From Candidatus Scalindua sp. (GTDB lineage Bacteria > Planctomycetota > Brocadiia > Brocadiales > Scalinduaceae): 64,000 nucleotides of DNA. Positions 19,456-29,369 of this stretch are shown here, piece by piece. A program made the translations under genes and the position numbers. Numbering within the stretch: position 1 is the stretch's first letter; each line of letters starts with the position of its first letter. The notes beneath the pieces were generated by a model that saw only the letters and a program-made list of their open reading frames with translations, did not search any database and was not told where the DNA came from. The stretch lies in assembly GCA_031316155.1 (NCBI GenBank), contig JALDRB010000007.1, positions 186,001 to 250,000 on the forward strand. Direction: 5' to 3'.

Positions 19456-20457
19456 ATGATTATTAGCAAAACACCATTTCGGATATCCTTTTTCGGCGGA
19501 GGTACTGATTATCCTGTCTGGTATAGAGAGAACGGGGGAGATGTTCTTGCAACTACGATTGACAAGTACTGCTACATCAGCTGCAGGTATTTACCGCCAT
19601 TCTTTGAACACAAACACAGAATCGTCTATTCAAAAATAGATAATGTGAAGAATATCTCTGAGATTAAACATCCTGCTGTCAGAGCCATTCTTGAATATAT
19701 GAAAATAGATAAGGGGATGGAGATACACCATGACGGAGACCTGCCAGCAAGGACAGGGATAGGTTCAAGTTCATCATTTACCGTGGGCATGCTCCACGCA
19801 CTGTATGCTCTTAAAGGTACAATGCCGAACAAGACACAATTAGCTAACGAAGCCATTCACATTGAGAGAAATGTACTTGAAGAACATGTGGGTTCTCAGG
19901 ATCAGGTACTTGCAGCTAACGGTGGTTTTAAGAGAATAAGATTTAATCATGAAGACAGTTTTGATATTATACCGATTACTATTGGTAAAATAAAAATGCA
20001 ATCCTTGCATGATCATTTGATGCTTTATTTTACAGGTATTTCCCGGTTTGCATCGGAAATTGCAAAAACACAGATAGAAAATATCCCTAAAAAGAAACAG
20101 GAACTTTCAACGATGCAGCAGATGGTAAATGAGGCCATCTCAATCCTTAACGGGAATGAGAGCCTTGCAGAATTCGGAAAGTTGCTTCATGAGTCCTGGA
20201 AGCTAAAAATGAGCCTGAGCGACAAGATATCAAACTCCCATATTGAAGAGATATATAATGTTGCAAGAGAGGCAGGTGCAATCGGGGGTAAACTCCTGGG
20301 TGCAGGGGGGGGAGGTTTTCTGTTACTGTTTGCAAGACCGGAGGATCAGCCTTCAATAAAAAAACAACTTGGCAAATTAATCCGTGTTCCGTTCAATTTT
20401 GAGAACCAGGGGAGTCAGATAGTAGTATATGAACCCGATATTACACCAGAATATTGA
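19456..20457 (+). CDS. hddA: GHMP-family sugar kinase, HddA-like
   Basis: This 333-residue GHMP kinase resembles D-glycero-alpha-D-manno-heptose 7-phosphate kinase. It begins ISKTPFRISFFGGGTDYP, has the ATP-binding PARTGIGSSSSFTVG loop, and near the end the GGKLLGAGGGGFLLLF motif. It would add the 1-phosphate needed before nucleotidyl transfer. The downstream nucleotidyltransferase overlaps its end by 29 bases, which is the usual HddA/HddC pairing. Fucokinase or another sugar kinase of the same superfamily is possible. The isomerase (GmhA) and phosphatase (GmhB) steps are not in the window. Confidence 0.82.
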   Translation: MIISKTPFRISFFGGGTDYPVWYRENGGDVLATTIDKYCYISCRYLPPFFEHKHRIVYSKIDNVKNISEIKHPAVRAILEYMKIDKGMEIHHDGDLPARTGIGSSSSFTVGMLHALYALKGTMPNKTQLANEAIHIERNVLEEHVGSQDQVLAANGGFKRIRFNHEDSFDIIPITIGKIKMQSLHDHLMLYFTGISRFASEIAKTQIENIPKKKQELSTMQQMVNEAISILNGNESLAEFGKLLHESWKLKMSLSDKISNSHIEEIYNVAREAGAIGGKLLGAGGGGFLLLFARPEDQPSIKKQLGKLIRVPFNFENQGSQIVVYEPDITPEY

Positions 20458-21187
20458 TCAACAGGAAGTAGTCACCGGTAATATTGATGTTCTCATTTTA
20501 TGCGGTGGATTTGGGACAAGACTCAAGGGGGTAATAAATGACCGACCCAAACCGATGGCCGATATAAACAGTAAGCCATTTCTCGACATCCTTGTAGATT
20601 ATGTGGCCGGTTTTGGTTTTAAAAGGTATATTTTGTGCATTGGCTATAAAGGAGATTTTATCAGGCAGTATTACAGGGAAAAGAATTCGGACCTTACCTT
20701 CGTGTTGCAGGAAGAGAAAAAGCCCCTTGGAACGGCAGGTGCGGTTAAGAATGCTGAGCCGGTCATGCAAAGTGACAGGTTTCTGGTTATGAACGGTGAT
20801 TCCCTGTGTGAGATCGACATGAAGGACCTGTTTGCCTTTCATATCAGGAAAAAGGGTATTGCATCTATTGTTCAGACTACAATTGAGAATCCGGATGATT
20901 ACGGAGTAATACAGTTGGATGAGAATCAGAGAGTCGTGAGTTTTAGTGAAAAAAATTCTACCCGAGAAGTAGGCTTTGTCAATGCGGGCATATACGTCTT
21001 TGAGAAAGATATTCTCCGGGATATTCCACCTGAAGAGAAGTGTTCATTGGAGTACCAGGTTTTTCCGGGAATCATCGACAGGGGTGTGTATGGATACAGA
21101 ACGGATAAAAGACTTATTGATATCGGGACACCTCAGAGACTTGAAATGGCACGGAAATGTATTCCGTTTTTGCGGGAAAAAGGTTAA
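20429..21187 (+). CDS. hddC: Nucleotidyltransferase, HddC-like GDP-heptose pyrophosphorylase
   Basis: This 252-residue sugar-phosphate nucleotidyltransferase has the signature LCGGFGTRLKG and the RPKPM lysine motif, then MNGDSLCEIDM with the metal-binding Asp. In context with the upstream GHMP kinase it most likely makes a GDP-manno-heptose; glucose- or mannose-1-phosphate nucleotidyltransferase activity is the alternative. It starts inside the kinase gene, and its stop codon shares one base with the start of the following radical SAM gene, so the three are translationally linked. Confidence 0.83.
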   Translation: MNPILHQNIDQQEVVTGNIDVLILCGGFGTRLKGVINDRPKPMADINSKPFLDILVDYVAGFGFKRYILCIGYKGDFIRQYYREKNSDLTFVLQEEKKPLGTAGAVKNAEPVMQSDRFLVMNGDSLCEIDMKDLFAFHIRKKGIASIVQTTIENPDDYGVIQLDENQRVVSFSEKNSTREVGFVNAGIYVFEKDILRDIPPEEKCSLEYQVFPGIIDRGVYGYRTDKRLIDIGTPQRLEMARKCIPFLREKG

Positions 21188-22687
21188 TGATTAAAAAAAA
21201 GAAACTAGATATATTGCTTCTCAAACCGGGAAACCAGAAGGTCTTATACGGTGACCTCAGTAAGAACTCTTTAACTGCCATCGAACCGCCTCTCTGGGCG
21301 GGCCTGATCGCTACTTTCCTTCGGAAGAGGGGGTACAGTGTAGATATAATTGATGCCGAAGCAGAAAACCTGGATCCCTTCTCGGTAGTAGAGGAGATTG
21401 AGGTGCGTGATCCTTTATTGACAGGTATTATTGTTTCCGGTACTAATCCTTCTGCCTCAACAATGAATATGACAGGGACAAGGGCGTTGCTGGAGGAGAT
21501 ATCAAGGAGGAACCTCGGTATCAGAACAATAGTTGCCGGTCTGAATCCCAGTGCACTACCGGAAAGAACCTTAAAGGATGAAAAGACAGATTTTGTGTGT
21601 GAAGGTGAAGGGTTTTATACTTTTGCTGGGCTTATTGATGCCCTCAGGGAAGATTACGAACGGAAAGACTTTAACATAAAAGGTTTGTGGTACAGAAAGG
21701 GTGATAAAATCATTGCAAACGAAAGAGCCTGCCTTATTAAGGATCTTGATGCTGAACTTCCTCATGTATCCTGGGACCTTCTTCCTATGGACAAATACCG
21801 GGCGCACAACTGGCACTGTTTTCAGGAACCAGGTCAAAAAAGAGAGCCTTACGGTGTCATTTATACGAGCTTGGGATGTCCATTCAGCTGCCACTTTTGT
21901 TGTATCAATGCTATTTTTGGTAAACCGGGAATAAGGTATAGAAGTCCGGAAAAGGTGGTTGAAGAGATTGGCATTCTGGTTACAAAATACGGTGTTAAGA
22001 ACATAAAGATCATAGATGAAATGTTTGTGTTGAATAAGGAACATGTCAGTGGGATCTGCGATCTCATCATTGAGAAGGGATATGATCTTAATATCTGGGC
22101 CTATGCAAGGGTGAATACAGTAAACAGAGAACTTTTAACCAAGCTTAGAGATGCTGGATTCAAGTGGCTGGCCTATGGAATTGAGTCCGGGAATAATAAT
22201 GTTCTGAAAAGTGTTACCAAGGGGGATTACGATAGAAAAAACCAAAGAGATAATAAAGCTTACACAGGATATAGGCATAAACGTTATAGGAAACTATATC
22301 TTTGGTCTTCCCGAGGACGATTTTCAGTCTATGGAAGATACCCTGAATCTGGCTATAGAATTAAATTGCGAATTTGCAAATATCTATTGTGCTACAGCTT
22401 ATCCCGGCAGCGCCCTTTACACTCAAGCTTTGGATGAAGGCTGGAAGTTGCCGGATACATGGGTTGGTTATTCTCCCTATGCTTATGAGCATCTTCCAAT
22501 TCAAACAAAATATCTGTCAAGTTCAGATGTTCTTAAATTCAGAGATGACGCCTATGTCAGGTATTACGGTAATGAGAGATACCAGAAGATGGTGGAAGAA
22601 AAGTTTGGGAAAGAGGTTCTGTTCTCCATTAAAAAAGGATTGACGAAAAAGCTGAAAAGGAAGTATCTGGAAGAGGCGGCAGTTTAA
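21187..22687 (+). pseudogene. B12-binding-domain radical SAM protein, frameshifted
   Basis: This is a roughly 500-residue protein with an N-terminal B12-type Rossmann domain (DILLLKPGNQK onward) and radical SAM cysteines C231, C235 and C238 (LGCPFSCHFC, the normal CX3CX2C). The frame changes at the run of five G at 22221-22225. Removing one G joins LKSVTKG to ITIEKTKEIIKLT and keeps the protein open to residue about 500, ending KRKYLEEAAV. The result as written is a protein cut after the radical SAM core. A one-base homopolymer error or a slip-prone contingency site are both possible. Start ATG 21187 is preferred to the earlier in-frame ATG inside hddC. Confidence 0.85.
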
Positions 22688-22859
22688 ATAATCTTTCCCG
22701 GAAAATTGATACAGGTATTTCCATACCCATCCACTTTGTTTTTTTGCCCACCTTGAAGTATCCTGTGCAGTGAAAACAATAAGAAGTAAACAGAGTTTAA
22801 TATGTGTTCTGAGGTTTTATCAGATAGGGAAAATGTTATAATCAGAGAGAGGAAAGAGT

Positions 22860-24035
22860 ATGAATCTTAATTGGCCGTTAATGAATGATAACATTGTACG
22901 TGAGGATTTAGATGTTCTGATTGAATTCCTGAAGGAGAAACCTGTCCTTACTCAGTCAGAAAACGTCAGGAGATTTGAAGAGGAGTGGAGCCGGTGGCTG
23001 GGAGTTAAAAACAGTGTCTTTGTAAATTCCGGATCTTCCGCCAATTTGTTAACTATGTCAGCATTAAGGCAGGTTTACGGAAGCGGAGAGATTATCGTTC
23101 CCTCTCTTACGTGGGTATCTGATATTGCATCGGTAATTCAATGTGGTTTTACACCAGTCTTTGTTGATATTAATCCACGTAATCTCTCTATGGATGAAGA
23201 ACAGGTTATTGATAAATTGTCTGACAATACAAAAGGGGTATTTTTATCCCATATTCTGGGTTTTAATGGTTTGTCTGATTCTCTTTTAAAGACATTGAAA
23301 GAGAAAGGTGTTCCCCTTATTGAGGACGTTTGTGAATCGCATGGATCTACACATAACGGGAGAAAGACCGGTACATTCGGATTGATATCTAATTTCTCTT
23401 TCTATTTTGCACACCACATGAGTACTATTGAAGGCGGAATGATTTGCACTGATGATGATAAACTCTACCAGATATTACGGATGTTCAGATCACATGGCAT
23501 GGTCAGGGAATCAACGTCTGAGGATTTTAAGAGACAGTATATTGAGCAGAATCCTGAGTTAAATCCTGAGTTTATCTTTGCCTTTCCTGCCTACAATGTC
23601 AGGAGTACCGAGATTAATGCGGTAATAGGAAGGAACCAGCTGAAGAGGCTGGATGAGAATAATGAGAAACGGAAAAAAAACTTTGAATTATTCCTCAACA
23701 ACCTGGACTCTGCAATGTACAGGACTGACTTTAACCTCGAGGGCAGTTGTAACTATGCCTTTGTCTTAATCATCAGGGAGCCGGATCCGGCATTTTGCCA
23801 GAAAGTAATGAAAAGGCTGAAAGAGAGCAGTGTTGAATTCAGACGGGGTACCTCAGGAGGTGGTAATCAGCTTCGACAACCTTATTTAAAGGAAATTGTT
23901 GCTGAAGGCACTTACAAAGACTATCCTCATGTTGATCATGTGCATTTTTACGGATTTTATATAGGAAATTATCCCGGTTTGGCGGAAGATAAAATTCTGG
24001 AACTCTGTAAATTATTGAATTCAATAGAAAAATGA
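22860..24035 (+). CDS. DegT-family enzyme with Lys-to-His change, ColD-like 3-dehydratase
   Basis: This 391-residue PLP fold-type I protein belongs to the DegT/DnrJ/EryC1/StrS family. The internal-aldimine lysine expected in SFYxTKxxTTGEGG is His here (SFYFAHHMSTIEGG, His185). That replacement is the hallmark of PMP-dependent 3-dehydratases such as ColD and E1, so the likely reaction is C-3 deoxygenation of GDP-4-keto-6-deoxymannose rather than amination. The PLP-ring Asp is kept in EDVCESHGS. The length matches ColD. The following reductase gene overlaps by 4 bases and fits the next colitose step. TATAAT at 22837-22842 could be a -10 box, but the -35 is poor. Confidence 0.85.
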   Translation: MNLNWPLMNDNIVREDLDVLIEFLKEKPVLTQSENVRRFEEEWSRWLGVKNSVFVNSGSSANLLTMSALRQVYGSGEIIVPSLTWVSDIASVIQCGFTPVFVDINPRNLSMDEEQVIDKLSDNTKGVFLSHILGFNGLSDSLLKTLKEKGVPLIEDVCESHGSTHNGRKTGTFGLISNFSFYFAHHMSTIEGGMICTDDDKLYQILRMFRSHGMVRESTSEDFKRQYIEQNPELNPEFIFAFPAYNVRSTEINAVIGRNQLKRLDENNEKRKKNFELFLNNLDSAMYRTDFNLEGSCNYAFVLIIREPDPAFCQKVMKRLKESSVEFRRGTSGGGNQLRQPYLKEIVAEGTYKDYPHVDHVHFYGFYIGNYPGLAEDKILELCKLLNSIEK

Positions 24036-24964
24036 ACAAGAATGCAAAAGTATATGTTGCCGGGCATACCGGCCTTATCGGTTCAGCAATTTTAAGGGAG
24101 CTTGAGGCTCTCGGTTATAAGGCTGTTACGAGAACACGTAAGGAAATGGATCTTACCGACAAGAGTAAAGCGGAGGAGTTTTTTGCAAAGGAAAGACCTG
24201 AATATGTGTATCTTGCTGCGGCAAGGGTTGGTGGCATCCGTGCCAATAGTACCTATCCTGCCGAGTTTATTTTTGAGAACCTTACAATCCAGACGAATGT
24301 TATTGATCTCTCGTACAGATACCCGGTAAAAAAACTCCTGTTTCTGGCGAGCTCCTGTATATATCCAAAGATGTGTTCGAATCCTATCAGGGAGGAGTAT
24401 ATGCTTTCGGGGCCTATTGAACCGACAAATGAGCCTTATGCAATAGCAAAATTAGCAGGAATAAAGATGTGTCAATCATATAATTATCAATATGGCACGG
24501 ATTTCTTACCGGTAATACCTGCAAATGTGTATGGCATAAATGATCATTTTGATGAGGATGGTCATGTGGTTGCATCGCTCATAAAGAAGTTTCATGAAGC
24601 AAAGTTAACGGGTTATGAGAATGTTACTATTTGGGGTACAGGAAAACCAAAAAGAGAGTTTTTCTATGTCGATGACCTCGCAAAAGCCTGCATATTCCTT
24701 ATGACCGGTTCTCAAAGTGGAGAAGTCATGAATATCGGAAGAGGTGTTGAGACCTCCATAGCCGAGTTAGCGGAAATTATAAAAAAAATTGTTGGGTTTA
24801 CGGGAGACATTATTTACGACACAACAAAGCCAGACGGTAACCCACAAAGGCTCCTGGACTCAAGCAAAATAAACAGACTCGGCTGGAAAGCAGAGACAGG
24901 GCTTGAGAAAGGATTACAGGTTACCTACGAATGGTACAAAAATTCTTCATATTCGAATAAATGA
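24032..24964 (+). CDS. GDP-fucose synthase / GDP-colitose synthase family reductase
   Basis: This 310-residue epimerase-reductase of the extended SDR type has YVAGHTGLIGSAI at the N terminus, LAAARVGGIRAN (family-specific), SSCIYPK with the catalytic Ser, and the YAIAKLAG Tyr-Lys pair. GDP-L-fucose synthases and ColC (GDP-L-colitose synthase) share this fold and these motifs. Because the gene is directly coupled to a ColD-like dehydratase, the colitose branch is the more economical reading, but GDP-L-fucose cannot be excluded. The GDP-mannose 4,6-dehydratase (Gmd) expected upstream in either pathway is not in the window. Confidence 0.88.
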   Translation: MNKNAKVYVAGHTGLIGSAILRELEALGYKAVTRTRKEMDLTDKSKAEEFFAKERPEYVYLAAARVGGIRANSTYPAEFIFENLTIQTNVIDLSYRYPVKKLLFLASSCIYPKMCSNPIREEYMLSGPIEPTNEPYAIAKLAGIKMCQSYNYQYGTDFLPVIPANVYGINDHFDEDGHVVASLIKKFHEAKLTGYENVTIWGTGKPKREFFYVDDLAKACIFLMTGSQSGEVMNIGRGVETSIAELAEIIKKIVGFTGDIIYDTTKPDGNPQRLLDSSKINRLGWKAETGLEKGLQVTYEWYKNSSYSNK

Positions 24965-26532
24965 TAAGTATATCTCTTCTTCTTCCAACAAGAGAACGAT
25001 CATCTTTTGTACACAGATTATTTGACAGCCTGATTGAGACAACATTCTCTCTTCAGGAGATAGAGTTCGTGTTATATATGGATGATGATGATCCTGAAAG
25101 TCATGGCATATCCAATTCCGCACTGAATATTACGAGGATCATCAGGCGACCCGGGAATACCATGGGCAACATAACCAGAGAATGTTACAAGGCGAGTAAG
25201 GGGCACTATGTCATGCTTATGAATGATGATGTTGTATTTCGGACAGTTGATTGGGATGTTGCCGTAAAAAAGGCTTTTGCCAGATTTGATGATGATATTG
25301 CTCTTGTTTATGGAAACGATCTTGATCAGGGGAAAGCCGTGCCAACCTTCCCGATTTTGTCTAAAAAGGTATGCGGACTCATGGGTAATATCTGCCCGAA
25401 AGAATATTTGAATCTTCACATAGAGTCACATATCTTTGATATATTTAATCGGCTTAAGCGCCTTGGTCAGGACAGGATTGTCTATCTGGAAGATGTAGTC
25501 TTCGAACATCTTCATCATTCTTTAGGGAAATCTGTAAGTGACAAAGTTTCTATAAAGAAAGATACAGGTGCTGATGACAGGTTATTTGTGGCTTTGGCAG
25601 AGGATCGAATGTATACAGCCAAGAAGCTTGAAAGCTCTATCAAAGGGAAAGGCAATGCGGAGTCATCTATGAAAGCAGACAGGGAAGAAATTGTATCGCA
25701 GGAATCTCAATCTCCGGAAGTCTCCATAATTCTTCCTTATGTTACCGGTTGCTCTGAGCAGGTTGGCTTTTCTCTGAAAGCTATTTTTGATGACGGCAAA
25801 ACTCCGCACGGAGATTTTGAGGCAATCATAAGTACAGAATCAGCCCAAACCGGTAATTTGGAACAGGATAAGAGGGTGAGAATTGTCAAGACCGGAGAGA
25901 ATTCTCACATACCTCACCTTTTCAATAAGGGGGCGGCTGAGTCAAGGGGAAAGATTTTAATCTTTATGAAACCCGGTTGTATGCCTGAGCCTGGCTGGAT
26001 TAATGAGCTGATGAAGGTGATTCATTCAGAAAATGATATAGGTGTTGTGGGATGCAAAATAGTTAACCGGAGAAACAGAAGAATAATTCATGCGGGCATT
26101 GGATTTTATAAGAACAGGGATCTCCTCAAGACAACCTTTATGTATCGAGGTTTCAGAGCAGAGAATCCTGTTGTTAACAGGCAGAGGGAATTTCAGGCAA
26201 TAAGCGGCGGGTGTATCATGATGAAAAAAGAGCTTTTTCTTGACATAGGAGGATTTGATGAAAGCCCCGATTTGATGGAAGATATCGATATTTGCCTCAG
26301 GGCAAGGGCTAAAGGCTTGAGAAATATATATACACCGGAAGCTGTGTTGTATTCCCAGGGAAACGGAAGCCTTGAAAAGTCCGGAAGTTGCAACCGTACT
26401 ATATCCCCACTGGATGAAAAGTGGACGGAGCAGGTACAATGTGATCTTGAAATGCTTCTGGAGCAGGATGGATTTTCTCTTTGTAAGAATGGGGTAAATT
26501 ATTCTATATTACCCAAAACTTGGACGAGCTAG
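24961..26532 (+). CDS. Two-domain GT2 glycosyltransferase
   Basis: This 523-residue protein has two family-2 glycosyltransferase-like units. The N-terminal one (about 1-200) has MDDDDP and MNDDV motifs. The C-terminal one (about 253-510) has FMKPGCMPEPGWI, ISGGCIMMKKELF and GGFDESPDLMEDIDICLR, the usual acceptor and catalytic blocks. A low-complexity linker of about 45 residues separates them. The DxD in the second unit is weak (MKPGC), so only the first may be a full catalyst. It begins inside the stop codon of the reductase gene (ATGATAAG), consistent with an operon. Confidence 0.8.
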   Translation: MISISLLLPTRERSSFVHRLFDSLIETTFSLQEIEFVLYMDDDDPESHGISNSALNITRIIRRPGNTMGNITRECYKASKGHYVMLMNDDVVFRTVDWDVAVKKAFARFDDDIALVYGNDLDQGKAVPTFPILSKKVCGLMGNICPKEYLNLHIESHIFDIFNRLKRLGQDRIVYLEDVVFEHLHHSLGKSVSDKVSIKKDTGADDRLFVALAEDRMYTAKKLESSIKGKGNAESSMKADREEIVSQESQSPEVSIILPYVTGCSEQVGFSLKAIFDDGKTPHGDFEAIISTESAQTGNLEQDKRVRIVKTGENSHIPHLFNKGAAESRGKILIFMKPGCMPEPGWINELMKVIHSENDIGVVGCKIVNRRNRRIIHAGIGFYKNRDLLKTTFMYRGFRAENPVVNRQREFQAISGGCIMMKKELFLDIGGFDESPDLMEDIDICLRARAKGLRNIYTPEAVLYSQGNGSLEKSGSCNRTISPLDEKWTEQVQCDLEMLLEQDGFSLCKNGVNYSILPKTWTS

Positions 26533-26753
26533 AACCAAAAAAGGAGATAGATATCTAATATGTTCTGGCTCGTCCAGGTTTGTCAAATGAAAACCTATCT
26601 ACCTGTGCGAGTCCTCACCTGTCTGCGTGCAGCGCACAGGCAGGCGGTTTTCAAACTTTCCCTTATAATTCCACATCTTTGTTATTACATATTTTTCCTG
26701 AAATATTTTTATTCTGACTTGTTCAGGTCAGGCCATTTTCTTTAAAGAAAATT
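26533..26753. other. Intergenic gap with GC palindrome
   Basis: The 221-base gap contains the palindrome CCTGTCTGCGTGC with GCACAGGCAGG (about 26619-26644). The same GC module is nested in the larger repeat at 5658-5823, but here it occurs without that repeat's TATACT ends. No gene is supported. Confidence 0.55.
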
Positions 26754-27929
26754 ATGAAAGTTGCACTTGTTCATGACTGGCTTACGGGTATGAGGGGAGG
26801 AGAAAAGGTTCTTGAAGTTTTTTGTGAACTCTTTCCCCGTGCGCATGTGTATACCCTGTTACATAGTAAGGGAAGTGTCTCGGAAACCATTGAGAATATG
26901 GATATACGGACATCATTTGTGCAGAAACTCCCTCTAGCCGGGAGGAAATACCGGAGTTACTTACCGCTGTTTCCTGCTGCTATTGAGAAATTTGATTTTG
27001 GAGGGTACGACCTGGTTTTGTCGAGCAGCCACTGCGTCGCAAAAGGAGTAATAACCGGTACTGACACGCTCCATATTTGTTATTGTTTTACACCGATGAG
27101 GTATATATGGGATTTATATGATCTCTATTTCGGGAAGGGGAGATCCGGCTTTGTTACAAGAATAGGTATGTCTTTAATAGCAGGTTATTTGCGGAAGTGG
27201 GATGTTGCCAGCAGTAAACGGGTGAACAAATTTGTGTCAATTTCGAGATATATAGAGGACAGGATAAAGAAATGTTACGGTAGGGAATCTGAAATAATCT
27301 ATCCACCGGTTGATTGTTCCTATTTTAATACAGGAACTTCCGGTGGAGATTTTTATCTCATGGTATCTCCCCTTGCACCCAACAAAAGAGTGGATATTGC
27401 TATTAAGGCGTTTAATAAGCTTGGCATACCCATTAAGATAATCGGTTCAGGGCAGGAAGAAGAGAAGCTGCGGAAACTGGCTGGCAAAAATATTGAGCTT
27501 ATGGGATGGCAATCAGATGAGGTGGTAAGGAATCACTATGTTAATTGTAAGGCCTTGATATTTCCCGGGGTGGAAGATTTTGGTATTGTACCTCTTGAAG
27601 CACAGGCATGCGGGAAGCCCGTAATAGCGTATGGGCATGGCGGAGTTCTGGATACAATAATTCCATTTAATAGTAACAAATTAAAGCCACAAGAAGGAAA
27701 TGAGGAAATCGGTAACGCTACGGGAATGTTCTTTTATGATCAGAATCCTGACTCCCTGTTGCAGGCTGTTGAGCTGTTTGAAAACTCACCGGGTGTATTT
27801 AATAAGGAAAAGATCAGGAAGCATACGGAATCCTTCGATAGACTTATATTTAAGGAAAATATCAAAAACTATATTGAGCGGGAATATAATGAGTTTAGAA
27901 AAGATCCGAAGGCTGAAAAGATATGTTAA
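26754..27929 (+). CDS. GT4 glycosyltransferase, mannosyltransferase-like
   Basis: This 391-residue GT-B enzyme begins VALVHDWLTGMRGGEKVLE, a characteristic family-4 opening. The C-terminal half has SPLAPNKRVDIAI, the nucleotide-binding FPGVEDFGIVPLEAQACGKPV block with the conserved Glu motif, and YGHGGVLDT. Close relatives transfer mannose from GDP-mannose, which would fit the GDP-sugar theme of the cluster, but the donor cannot be fixed from sequence. The next gene overlaps by 7 bases. Confidence 0.88.
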   Translation: MKVALVHDWLTGMRGGEKVLEVFCELFPRAHVYTLLHSKGSVSETIENMDIRTSFVQKLPLAGRKYRSYLPLFPAAIEKFDFGGYDLVLSSSHCVAKGVITGTDTLHICYCFTPMRYIWDLYDLYFGKGRSGFVTRIGMSLIAGYLRKWDVASSKRVNKFVSISRYIEDRIKKCYGRESEIIYPPVDCSYFNTGTSGGDFYLMVSPLAPNKRVDIAIKAFNKLGIPIKIIGSGQEEEKLRKLAGKNIELMGWQSDEVVRNHYVNCKALIFPGVEDFGIVPLEAQACGKPVIAYGHGGVLDTIIPFNSNKLKPQEGNEEIGNATGMFFYDQNPDSLLQAVELFENSPGVFNKEKIRKHTESFDRLIFKENIKNYIEREYNEFRKDPKAEKIC

Positions 27930-29326
27930 AGAAGCATAGCAGATTTTTTGAGACATTGGTTTTACTCTGTGACTGGGTAACACTCTCCTGTTCATGGATC
28001 CTGGCCTATTATATACGTTTTGACCTTCCCCTTGTTCCCGTATATAAAGGAATTCCGTCGTTTTACACTTACTTTACTCTGATCATCATTATTATTCCTC
28101 TCTGGGGGATTGTGTTCAAGATATTTGGTTTATACAGGCCAAGAAGGATTTCCTCAAAGATTGCGGAAATAGTAGATATCTCCAAGGCAACAACAGTTGC
28201 GACTTTTATTCTCATCGCATTCACATTCTTTATAAGAAGCTATGAATTTTCGAGACTGACTTTTCTGTATTTCTGGATAATAAGTATTGTATTGTTAAGT
28301 ATCAGTAGAATACTTTTTCGTGAATTCTTTCGATATATAAGGAAAAGAGGTTACAATTTACGATACGCCCTCGTCGTCGGGACAGGAAGCCTGGGGCAGG
28401 AAATAACCGATAAACTACAGAAACATCCTGAGCTTGGAATTAAAATTAAAGGATTTTTGTGTGATGATACTTCTCAACTTCATAATTCACACAAGGGTAT
28501 TCATGTCCTGGATACATTTGAAAACATTCGAAAGGTCATAATAGATAACAAGATTGACATCGTATTAATAGCCCTTCCATTCGCTGCCCATACGAAGTTA
28601 AAATCAATTTTCAACAACATAGGTGACGAGATGGTTTCCATTATGGTGATCCCGGATCTCTTTGAATTTTTCACCCTGAGAGGTGGAGTCGATGAGTTTG
28701 AAGGTATGCCCATAATTAGTTTAAGAGATACTCCGTTATATGGTTGGAATGCAATGGTAAAGAGGAGTACCGATATTTTCCTGTCTGCCTTTATTATAGT
28801 AATTACATCTCCATTAATGCTCCTTATAACGGTATTGACGAAACTGACATCAAGGGGGCCGGTGTTGTACAATCAGGAACGGATGGGTCTGGACGGTAAA
28901 ATCTTTATGATGAAGAAATTCAGAACGATGAAGATACAGGCAGAAGACGAAACAGGTCCCGTATGGGCGACAAAAGATGACGATCGCAGGACATGGATCG
29001 GCACTTTCCTGAGAAAGTGCAGCTTTGACGAAATTCCTCAGTTCTTTAATGTTCTTAAGGGTGACATGAGTATTGTTGGTCCCCGGCCTGAACGGCCCTA
29101 TTTTATCCGGCAATTCAGAGACAAGGTGCCAAAGTATATGTTACGGCACAAAATGAAGGCGGGTATTACGGGCTGGGCACAAGTTAACGGTTGGAGAGGA
29201 AACACATCCCTTGATAAGAGGATTGAGTATGATTTGCATTATATAGAAAACTGGAGCCTTGTATTTGATCTGGAAATAATGTGGCTCACGATTTGGAGGG
29301 GGTTTACGCATAAAAATGCATACTGA
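27923..29326 (+). CDS. Undecaprenyl-phosphate sugar-phosphate transferase (WcaJ-like)
   Basis: This 467-residue polyprenyl-phosphate glycosyl-phosphotransferase starts glycan repeat synthesis. Four hydrophobic segments lie in the first 130 residues, then a Rossmann-type CoA-binding-like domain (LVVGTGSLGQEI), a fifth membrane segment near 295-320, and the catalytic bacterial-sugar-transferase domain with QERMGLDGK, FRTMK, CSFDEIPQFFNVLKGDMS and VGPRPERPYF. Length and order are normal for WcaJ/PssY-type enzymes. As the initiating enzyme near the end of the cluster, it links the glycosyltransferases to a lipid carrier. Confidence 0.93.
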   Translation: MLKKHSRFFETLVLLCDWVTLSCSWILAYYIRFDLPLVPVYKGIPSFYTYFTLIIIIIPLWGIVFKIFGLYRPRRISSKIAEIVDISKATTVATFILIAFTFFIRSYEFSRLTFLYFWIISIVLLSISRILFREFFRYIRKRGYNLRYALVVGTGSLGQEITDKLQKHPELGIKIKGFLCDDTSQLHNSHKGIHVLDTFENIRKVIIDNKIDIVLIALPFAAHTKLKSIFNNIGDEMVSIMVIPDLFEFFTLRGGVDEFEGMPIISLRDTPLYGWNAMVKRSTDIFLSAFIIVITSPLMLLITVLTKLTSRGPVLYNQERMGLDGKIFMMKKFRTMKIQAEDETGPVWATKDDDRRTWIGTFLRKCSFDEIPQFFNVLKGDMSIVGPRPERPYFIRQFRDKVPKYMLRHKMKAGITGWAQVNGWRGNTSLDKRIEYDLHYIENWSLVFDLEIMWLTIWRGFTHKNAY

Positions 29327-29369
29327 AAAAAGTATGATACAAGTTGTATTTTATGTACCATGAGTTACT

